NCBI GenBank assembly: GCA_028292565.1
Contig: JAQGMD010000099.1
Span: 1-11,049 of the forward strand
Source of the DNA: Burkholderia sp.
Lineage (GTDB): Bacteria; Pseudomonadota; Gammaproteobacteria; Burkholderiales; Burkholderiaceae
Length of the DNA: 11,049 bases
Reading direction: 5' to 3'
The notes below the pieces were generated by a model, which saw only the letters and a list, made by a program, of their open reading frames with translations, was not told the DNA's origin and ran no database searches. Each line of letters begins with the position of its first letter. Within the stretch, counting starts at the first letter, position 1. Shown one piece after another: positions 1 to 5,402 of this stretch. The translations under genes were made by a program, and so were the position numbers.

Positions 1-465
1 ATTGCGCAATTCATGCGCCAGCGTGGCCAGGAATTCGTCCTTGCGTTTATCGACTTCGCGCAACTCGCGTTCTACATGACTCAGGCGCAGCAGCGCCTTG
101 GCATTCGCCACCAGTTCTTCGGGTTCGATCGGCTCGAACAGGTAGTTATCGGCGCCACCATCGAGGGCACGTATCTTGTCGGCGATTCCGATATAGGACG
201 CCGATGTCTGCAAGACCAGGACCATTTTGGTCAACGGGTCTTCCTTGAGGAGCCGGCACACCTCGAACCCATTGATATCGGGAAGTTTGACGTCAAGCAG
301 CACCAGGTCCGGGGAGTCTTCGTTCGCGCGCCTCAATGCTTCGTCGCCGCTGGCCGCTTCAATGACCGCGAAGCCGGCACGCGTCAGGATACGCGTTTTG
401 GCGTACCGCGCGGCGTCGGTGTCGTCAACGTTCAGGATTAACGAATCTTGCAGGTTCGGCTTCAT
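1..465 (-). CDS. Receiver domain-histidine kinase hybrid (partial, C-terminal part beyond window)
   Basis: The gene starts at ATG 465-463 and stays open for 155 codons to the window edge. It has an AGGGA ribosome site a few bases upstream and begins 8 nt after the stop of the preceding hybrid kinase, so it ends the visible operon. Residues about 7-128 form a receiver domain with acidic pair D14/D15, phosphoacceptor D58 (VLLDVKLPD) and T87/S88. A short helical linker follows (about 129-142). A HisKA H-box then starts, FLATLAHELRN, with phosphoacceptor His at residue 151; the kinase ATPase domain must lie outside the window. At the usual receiver Lys-Pro the sequence reads LFEPIEP, so Glu111 replaces the conserved lysine. 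As far as I recall, this exchange recurs in N-terminal receivers of hybrid kinases. Inferred role: acceptor or next relay step for the upstream RsbT-like/kinase fusion, its receiver taking phosphate and its kinase passing the signal on. It could be longer, with PAS or further receiver domains. Confidence 0.9.
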   Translation of the reverse strand, partial: MKPNLQDSLILNVDDTDAARYAKTRILTRAGFAVIEAASGDEALRRANEDSPDLVLLDVKLPDINGFEVCRLLKEDPLTKMVLVLQTSASYIGIADKIRALDGGADNYLFEPIEPEELVANAKALLRLSHVERELREVDKRKDEFLATLAHELRN

Positions 466-473
466 TTTCCCTG

Positions 474-2279
474 TCACGTATTTTCACTTTCCGCGCGTCC
501 CTCAACCGGGGATGACGCATCGGCGGGAGGCGGGTTGATCAAAGACCGCAGCATCGACACCAGGTCGTCGCGCAACAGCGGTTTGACGAAATACGCATCC
601 GCCCCGAGCGCAAAACCCTTGCGCTTGTCATCCACGTTGGTCGCAACGATGATCGGCACATCCCTGCGCCCGTCATTGTTTTTGGTTTCCATTAACCAGC
701 GCCAGGTATCTTCGCCGTTCAAAACGACGTCGAGCACCACCGCCGCAGGACGCAGCGAGGTCCAGGAGTGCTCCGCTTCCCAGATGCTGCGGGCATAAAC
801 CAGCCGGAATTCCGTACCCCGCAGGAATTTTTCATAGAGCAGCCTGACATTCTGGTCATCTTCGACAACCAGCACCGGCAAACGCTGGTCGTCGACTGCG
901 ACGGCGCCGCTATCGTCTACGGTCGCCGGGTCGGCCGAATCATGCTCGACCGGGATGACTGCCGAGAAGGTAGAGCCATGCCCAGGCGTACTCTCGAGCT
1001 CGACCCGTCCGCCGAGCAGCGCGGCCAGTTTGCGGCATAGCGGCAATCCGAGGCCGGTGCCTTTAACACGCTGCTGCAGGCGATTTTCGATCTGGCTGAA
1101 TTCTTCAAAGATGAGCTGCTGGTGTTCCGGCGCAATGCCCAGGCCGGTATCGGCGACCGAAAAGCGGATCGCCGCTTCTTCCGGCACCGGTGTGGCGGTG
1201 ATCCTCACTTCACCGGATTCAGTGAACTTCAGTGCGTTCGAAATGAAGTTGCGCAGGATCTGCGACAATTTTGCTTCATCGGTGTACATGCCGATGACAT
1301 CCGCCGGTTCATCGAAGACGAGCCTGACCGAATCGCTGACCAGCAGCGGACGAAGCATGCCGCGGAGCGCGCTGAACATATCGGCGACTTCGAACTTGAC
1401 GGATCGCACGTCAATTTTGCCCGCCTCGATCTTCGCCAGATCGAGCAGGTCGTTCACCAGTTCGGCCAGCGATTCCGTGCCTTTGAGTATGAATGTGACC
1501 TGCTTTTCCTGCTCTTCGGAAAGTTCGCCGTCGACCCGGTCGAGCAAGAGTTTCGACAAAGCGCGTATCGAACTGAGCGGCGTACGGAATTCATGGCTCA
1601 TGTTCGAAAGGAAGCGCGATTTCATCTCGTCGGCGCGGCGCAGGTGGTCTGCTTTTTCATCGAGTTCCGCATACAGCGCGACCACGCCGCGATTGGTATC
1701 TTCCAGTTCGCGGGTCAGCCGCAGCAGTTCTTCCTGCCGTGCCTTCAGTTCCGCCAGGGTACGCAGCAGTTCCTTGTTTTGTTCCTGCACCTCGGAGAGG
1801 GTGATGTCGGCGGGAAGCGTTGCAAGCCGCGCCCCCATGTCGCCGACGATTCTTGGCGTCAGCACCGGCGCAGTCGCGGGAATGAGCTTTTTCAGGACCA
1901 CCGTCGTGCCCTGGCCCTTGACGGTACTGATGTCGCATTGGTCCATCAACCGACGCGCGCCGATAATGCCGAGGCCCATCCCGGTCTGGGAGTGATACCG
2001 GCCGGAGAGAATGAGGTCGAGATTCGCTATACCCGGACCTTCGTCTTCAATCCGGATGATCAGAACCTGCGGCGTAATTTCGCCCTCGACTGAAAACTCG
2101 ATCCTGCCACGCGACGCATAGTTGTAAACATTGCGCGCAAGCTCCGATACCGCGGTGCCGATACGGGCCTGGTCCTGAACGCCGAAGCCGCAGAGCGATG
2201 CAATCTGCCGCGCGCGCTGGCGGGATGCGACGACGTCGAGCTCCGCATTGATCGCTACTGTCAGGATGCGCAGGCTCAT
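474..2279 (-). CDS. RsbT-like ATPase / histidine kinase / receiver fusion protein
   Basis: This 601-residue protein has four parts. Residues 1-132 are an RsbT-type GHKL domain with N-box SELARN (E46, N50), G1 box EDEGPGI (D79) and a glycine loop TGMGLG near 99-104. Residues about 158-220 are a predicted coiled coil rich in Leu/Glu. Residues 221-445 are a full histidine kinase core: H-box FLSNMSHEFRTP with H229, N-box N344/N348, DTGLG at D377, FEEF near 391 and GTGLGL near 407. Residues about 468-580 are a C-terminal receiver with E473/D474/D475, phosphoacceptor D517, T547 and K566. All catalytic residues expected of a working hybrid kinase are present. There is no membrane segment, so it is cytoplasmic. 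Its ATG overlaps the previous stop as ATGA, which implies coupled translation. The RsbT-like head suggests direct docking on the stressosome core, making this the likely output; that is inference. Confidence 0.93.
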   Translation of the reverse strand: MSLRILTVAINAELDVVASRQRARQIASLCGFGVQDQARIGTAVSELARNVYNYASRGRIEFSVEGEITPQVLIIRIEDEGPGIANLDLILSGRYHSQTGMGLGIIGARRLMDQCDISTVKGQGTTVVLKKLIPATAPVLTPRIVGDMGARLATLPADITLSEVQEQNKELLRTLAELKARQEELLRLTRELEDTNRGVVALYAELDEKADHLRRADEMKSRFLSNMSHEFRTPLSSIRALSKLLLDRVDGELSEEQEKQVTFILKGTESLAELVNDLLDLAKIEAGKIDVRSVKFEVADMFSALRGMLRPLLVSDSVRLVFDEPADVIGMYTDEAKLSQILRNFISNALKFTESGEVRITATPVPEEAAIRFSVADTGLGIAPEHQQLIFEEFSQIENRLQQRVKGTGLGLPLCRKLAALLGGRVELESTPGHGSTFSAVIPVEHDSADPATVDDSGAVAVDDQRLPVLVVEDDQNVRLLYEKFLRGTEFRLVYARSIWEAEHSWTSLRPAAVVLDVVLNGEDTWRWLMETKNNDGRRDVPIIVATNVDDKRKGFALGADAYFVKPLLRDDLVSMLRSLINPPPADASSPVEGRAESENT

Positions 2280-3322
2280 TGATGCCCACCCGGAACATCA
2301 AGAGCCCGGTTTTCCCGGACAACCAATACCGTGACGTCGTCGCTCTTGCGGGCGAAGTCGCGGTATAAAACAGCGGCAATCAAGCTCGGATGCCGCATCT
2401 CGAGGCCAGGATAGTCTTCCAGGCCCCAGCGGGTCACGATTCCGTCGGAGCACATGACGATCATCGAGTCGACGGACCACGGAACAACGAATTCCTGCAC
2501 CTTGCGCAGGTTGCTGCCGACGATGCCGTTATGCGAAACCATTTGACGACGGTTGTTGATTCCAAAAACAAAGGCAGCGATATTGCCGACGCCGGCGAAG
2601 CATAGTTCACCTGCAATGGTATCCAGGCGTGCAACCGCAACAGCGGCGCCTCGCGTTGCACGCAACGCGCCATGGGCCTCGTGTAATGCCGCGCCGGGTG
2701 GCAATTCCTGATGCCGGTCGAGTACCGCAGCGGCAGCCTGGGACGCCCTCGCGGCATCGGGGCCGTGACCGAGTCCGTCAGCCACCATCAGGTGTAATGT
2801 TCTGGCATCGCCGCTAGCCGCCCAGGCGTCGCCGCACACCTCTTCTCCGGGAAAAGGCAGGCAGACCGCACCGATTTGCCACGCTGCGGCGGCGCCAACG
2901 GGCCCGGCCCACACGGTCATGCACAAGACAGTTCCCTTGCCGGGAGCGGTATGCACATCGAACTCGTCGGCAAGGCGCCGCATTGCGCCAAGACCAACGC
3001 CATAAGTGCCGGCCGATGACACGCCATCCTGCATGTTCAACGCAAGATTGGCCATGCCGGGACCGGAGTCGATCGCCACTATTTCGATACCGGCGGTGTC
3101 ACCGGATCGAACCGGCCTTATAAGAATTTCTCCGGGAGCGGCATGTTTGACAATATTGGTTGCCGCTTCGGTAATGACAAGCGAGACCCGGCCTGCCCTG
3201 GTCTCGTCAAAGCCGAGCCGCCTGGCGATTTCGTTGCCGGCGCGCCGTGCGGCCGCAACCGCGGTGGATTCCCCGATATGGAATGCCGCCTGCGGCCTTA
3301 CTGCACTTAGAATGGTTTCCAT
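2276..3322 (-). CDS. RsbT-like ATPase / PP2C (SpoIIE-type) phosphatase fusion, RsbX-like
   Basis: The protein has 348 residues. Residues about 12-138 are an RsbT/RsbW-type ATPase fold with N-box TEAATN (E52, N56), G1 box IDSGPGM (D95), a glycine loop (GTYGVGLG, 105-112) and the APGKGT motif. Residues about 145-336 are a PP2C/SpoIIE-type phosphatase with metal-binding aspartates in GDAW (D165), ADGLGHG (D182), SDG (D293) and SDD (D328/D329). The phosphatase part is about 190 residues, close to stand-alone RsbX, and lacks the extra N-terminal region of RsbU. By family knowledge RsbX removes phosphate from RsbS and RsbR and resets the stressosome, so that role is inferred here. The start (ATG 3322) lies 16 nt inside the end of the RsbT gene and has only a weak ribosome site, suggesting translational coupling. 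The N-terminal ATPase could act as a second switch kinase or only as a docking unit. Confidence 0.93.
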   Translation of the reverse strand: METILSAVRPQAAFHIGESTAVAAARRAGNEIARRLGFDETRAGRVSLVITEAATNIVKHAAPGEILIRPVRSGDTAGIEIVAIDSGPGMANLALNMQDGVSSAGTYGVGLGAMRRLADEFDVHTAPGKGTVLCMTVWAGPVGAAAAWQIGAVCLPFPGEEVCGDAWAASGDARTLHLMVADGLGHGPDAARASQAAAAVLDRHQELPPGAALHEAHGALRATRGAAVAVARLDTIAGELCFAGVGNIAAFVFGINNRRQMVSHNGIVGSNLRKVQEFVVPWSVDSMIVMCSDGIVTRWGLEDYPGLEMRHPSLIAAVLYRDFARKSDDVTVLVVRENRALDVPGGHQ

Positions 3323-3723
3323 TTGGTGATCTTTACCACGGTGCCTTTTCCTGGCGCTGTTTGAATGTCGAACTCATCGGAAAGACGCTTGGCGCCGCTT
3401 AAACCCAGCCCCAATCCGCCGCCGGTCGTATAGCCATCGGTCAATGCGAGTGCGATATCAGCAATTCCCGGGCCATGGTCAATAAAACTCAGGCGGACTC
3501 CGCGGCGGCTGCCATTCGCTACCCTGGCAAGATGTGACTCGCCACCGCCGCCGTACCTGAGCGTATTACGCGCAAGTTCGCTGGCCGCGGTCACCATCTT
3601 GGTCTGGTCCACCAGGCTGAAGCCGACCGCAACCAGCGACTCGCGCACTGCCTGGCGCATGCGAACCACGTCTTCGTCCGATCGCAGCTGCATCACCATC
3701 AGGTCCGCATCATTAGTACTCAA
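3307..3723 (-). CDS. rsbT: Stressosome switch kinase RsbT (serine/threonine kinase, GHKL fold)
   Basis: This is a 138-residue single-domain protein of the usual RsbT length. The Bergerat-fold signs are clear: N-box TAASELARN (E49, N53), G1 box FIDHGPGI (D82), glycine-rich lid GGGLGLGLSG (101-110) and the terminal TAPGKGT. RsbT is known to phosphorylate RsbS and RsbR and then to leave the stressosome and activate a partner. In Bacillus the partner is RsbU; no RsbU is visible here, so the partner must differ. The start is taken as TTG 3723-3721 because GAAAGG sits 8 nt upstream; an ATG at residue 9 is possible but lacks a ribosome site. The gene lies 49 nt after rsbS and overlaps the RsbX-like fusion by 16 nt. 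Confidence 0.94.
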   Translation of the reverse strand: MSTNDADLMVMQLRSDEDVVRMRQAVRESLVAVGFSLVDQTKMVTAASELARNTLRYGGGGESHLARVANGSRRGVRLSFIDHGPGIADIALALTDGYTTGGGLGLGLSGAKRLSDEFDIQTAPGKGTVVKITKWKPF

Positions 3724-3731
3724 TTCGTCGG

Positions 3732-3737
3732 CCTTTC
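3732..3737 (-). promoter_or_regulatory. Ribosome binding site supporting a TTG start of rsbT
   Basis: On the minus strand GAAAGG is followed by 8 nt and then TTG. It lies in the 49-nt rsbS-rsbT gap. It favours the TTG at 3723 over the in-frame ATG eight codons later, which has no comparable purine-rich stretch. Confidence 0.5.
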
Positions 3738-3772
3738 ACAGCAGAAGGAGGAGCCTCTGAAGGCATACGCCG

Positions 3773-4132
3773 TTATACGGCACTTGACTGCTGAAGCAGC
3801 CTGATGCCCTTCTCGACGTTGAGCGCGGTTCTGACGCCTGCCAGCGACAGGCCCAACTCGACCAGGGTAATCGCGACCGCCGGTTGCATGCCGACCAGCA
3901 CGGTTCGCGCGTCAAGAATGCGGGCCATCGCCGCCGTATCGCTGATCATCCGGCCTATGAACGAATCGACGATATCGAGCGCCGATATGTCGATCAGGAC
4001 ACCTTTTGCCCGGTCTTTCACAATGCGCGCCGTCAGGTCATCCTGAAGCGTCATTGCCAGGCGGTCGTGCATGTCGACCTGTATCGTCACCAACAGCAGG
4101 TCGCCCATTTTCAGTATCGGTATACGGTCCAT
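3773..4132 (-). CDS. rsbS: Stressosome scaffold protein RsbS (STAS domain)
   Basis: This 119-residue protein is a single STAS domain, the typical RsbS layout. The core motif ISALDIVDSFIGR places the conserved phosphorylatable serine at residue 57, matching the RsbT target serine known in RsbS proteins. The segment GMQPAVAITLVELG (81-94) is the conserved second half of STAS stressosome proteins. RsbS forms the stressosome core with RsbR and holds RsbT until phosphorylated; this is family knowledge. The ATG at 4132 has AAGG 5 nt upstream and follows the rsbR stop by 7 nt, so the two core subunits are co-translated from one message. There is no membrane segment or extension. Confidence 0.94.
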   Translation of the reverse strand: MDRIPILKMGDLLLVTIQVDMHDRLAMTLQDDLTARIVKDRAKGVLIDISALDIVDSFIGRMISDTAAMARILDARTVLVGMQPAVAITLVELGLSLAGVRTALNVEKGIRLLQQSSAV

Positions 4133-4139
4133 CAGTACC

Positions 4140-5006
4140 TTACCTTTCGGTTTGCGAATACGTGATCGTCGATCCGGTACGTTTCAATGCGACAAGGAAC
4201 GCGTCAGCCAGGGTCGCCTTCGTGATCACGTCTTCCAGATTGACGCCGAGATGCACGATGGTTTGCGCGATCTGTGGACGAATGCCGCTGATGATGCAAT
4301 CCGCGCCCATCAATCGGGCGGCGGCAACGGTCTTGAGAAGATGCTGTGCGACCAGCGTGTCCACTGTAGGCACGCCGGTGATATCGATGATGGCGATCGA
4401 CGCGCCGGTGTCGATGATCTTCTGGAGCAGGTTTTCCATCACGACCTGCGTGCGCGAGCTGTCCAACGTGCCGATCAGCGGCACCGCGAGGACGTTCTGC
4501 CACAACTGGACCACCGGCGTGGACAACTCGAGCAATTCCTGTTGCTGACGCATGATGACCTGCTCGCGGCCTTTCTGGTATTCGGCAACGGTAAACAAGC
4601 CGAGCTGGTCAAACAAAGTGCCTGCTTGCGCGGTCTCTTCCACCAACGCCATCGGATCTCTTTCGAGTTCTGCACGCAGAAGCGCGAACACAGGCTCTTT
4701 CAGTGCAAAGACGAAAGTCGCTGTCTCGGTCGGGGAGAAGCCCTGACGCGCCCGGTACTGGGACATTTCGCTGAGCAACTGCCTTACCTCACTCCATGAG
4801 GACGCGTCGATATCGGAAGTCTGCCCTTCCGTGACCGCCTTGACCAGGACCGGAATGAAGCGGGCCGCCTGGTGGCTGGCTTCGTTTTCGGCGACTTTGT
4901 CACGGCGCACGGCGCGCGAAAACATGTTTTCCAGCCATCCGTTCAGCAAATGATCCTGATGTTTCGTGAGAACCCTGGCCAGATGGCCGGTCGATTGTTT
5001 GCTCAT
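4140..5006 (-). CDS. rsbR: Stressosome sensor protein RsbR (RsbRD-like N-terminal domain plus STAS)
   Basis: The protein has 288 residues. Residues about 5-145 form an all-helical N-terminal sensory domain resembling the RsbRD N-terminal family (for example HLLNGWLENM near 19-28). Residues about 146-165 are a linker helix rich in Gln/Glu. Residues about 166-275 are the STAS core with PLIGTLDSSR, IDITGVPTVDT and SGIRPQIAQTI. Aligned from memory to Bacillus RsbRA, whose RsbT targets are T171 and T205, the equivalents are S183 and T217, so both remain phosphorylatable. The start ATG 5006 has GGAG 5 nt upstream. As first gene of the operon it follows the putative FNR-type promoter. The input is unknown: related Vibrio RsbR proteins bind heme and sense oxygen, but the histidines here (H8, H16, H19, H45) all lie in the first third of the domain, so heme binding cannot be claimed. 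Confidence 0.93.
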   Translation of the reverse strand: MSKQSTGHLARVLTKHQDHLLNGWLENMFSRAVRRDKVAENEASHQAARFIPVLVKAVTEGQTSDIDASSWSEVRQLLSEMSQYRARQGFSPTETATFVFALKEPVFALLRAELERDPMALVEETAQAGTLFDQLGLFTVAEYQKGREQVIMRQQQELLELSTPVVQLWQNVLAVPLIGTLDSSRTQVVMENLLQKIIDTGASIAIIDITGVPTVDTLVAQHLLKTVAAARLMGADCIISGIRPQIAQTIVHLGVNLEDVITKATLADAFLVALKRTGSTITYSQTER

Positions 5007-5120
5007 TTATGCTCCGTGGATAATTTTCGCGCCCCGGTGTTTTGGGGTGTCGGTACGCTTTAGTGGATGGCCCTTGAATTTTGCTTGGTGGACTTTTTTA
5101 TTGCAGGGGCAAATCGCAAA

Positions 5121-5161
5121 ATTCTATTGGCTTCAGAGCAAACCGCTTTGACACACATCAA
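5121..5161 (-). promoter_or_regulatory. Putative class II FNR/Anr-dependent promoter of the stressosome operon
   Basis: On the minus strand 5161-5148 reads TTGATGTGTGTCAA, matching the FNR/Anr consensus TTGAT-N4-ATCAA at 9 of 10 defined positions. Downstream, 5126-5121 reads TAGAAT, one mismatch from the sigma-70 -10 box. A start site near 5114-5113 would put the box centre at -40.5/-41.5, the class II activator position. The -35 region (AAAGCG) is poor, as expected when an activator substitutes for it. The predicted leader is about 107 nt to the rsbR ATG. This implies induction under low oxygen by an FNR, Anr or Dnr-type regulator, which is an inference from the site alone. Confidence 0.6.
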
Positions 5162-5168
5162 CCACTGG

Positions 5169-5188
5169 TGGAGTAATACCTGGAGTAA
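5169..5188. repeat. 8-bp direct repeat TGGAGTAA, 12-bp period, upstream of the FNR box
   Basis: TGGAGTAA occurs at 5169-5176 and again at 5181-5188, a start-to-start distance of 12 bp. It would lie at about -55 to -75 of the predicted stressosome promoter. Such spacing suits a dimeric regulator binding one face of the DNA, for example a response regulator. No DNA-binding regulator is encoded in the window, so the binder is unknown and chance occurrence is possible. Confidence 0.35.
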
Positions 5189-5402
5189 AGGTTCCCCTGC
5201 GCTACCCTTCCCCATGCCGTCCCGCTCCGAACCGGCTGACGCGAGGAATATGACCGGGCCGATAGCTGGTCAAAATCCTTTCACGTTTGATTTATAAAAA
5301 AGTGCTTGCACAGGCCGGCACACTAACTACCGCGCGTGTGTTCCGCGCGTCGCCTGACGCCTGGCTCGTCATGGCCCCCGGTTTCACCACGTCTCTTCCA
5401 AG

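Larger units (their letters stand above)
5007..5402. other. Intergenic region between aldehyde dehydrogenase gene and rsbR
   Basis: These 396 nt hold no convincing gene; the open frames inside are short and have no recognisable composition or ribosome site. Near the rsbR side lie the FNR-type promoter and the TGGAGTAA direct repeat, listed separately. Toward the dehydrogenase end is a short perfect stem GCGTC-AGGC-GACGC (about 5347-5361), an octamer CCGCGCGT repeated at 5330 and 5343, and a run of six T (minus strand) at 5296-5301 after a GC-rich stretch. The T run could be part of a weak terminator, but no stem longer than about 5 bp precedes it. Confidence 0.6.

Noticed and set aside
955..2093. 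Long plus-strand open frames (up to 346 codons) opposite the RsbT-like/kinase fusion
   Set aside because: They are Ser/Arg- or His/Gln-rich, match no family I recognise, and lie opposite a gene with clear kinase motifs; they are antisense by-products of high G+C.
5245..5273. Possible sigma-70 promoter TTGACC-17 nt-TATTCC reading toward rsbR
   Set aside because: The -35 is good but the -10 matches only three positions, and the leader would be about 230 nt; the FNR-type promoter closer to the gene is much better supported.
5067..5297. Plus-strand 76-codon open frame in the intergenic region
   Set aside because: It has no ribosome site or family resemblance, and it runs over the predicted promoter elements.
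5285..5325. Possible terminator after the aldehyde dehydrogenase gene (T6 run at 5301-5296, minus strand)
   Set aside because: Only stems of 4-5 bp or with a 2-nt loop (GTGC-AA-GCAC) can form before the T run, too weak to call.
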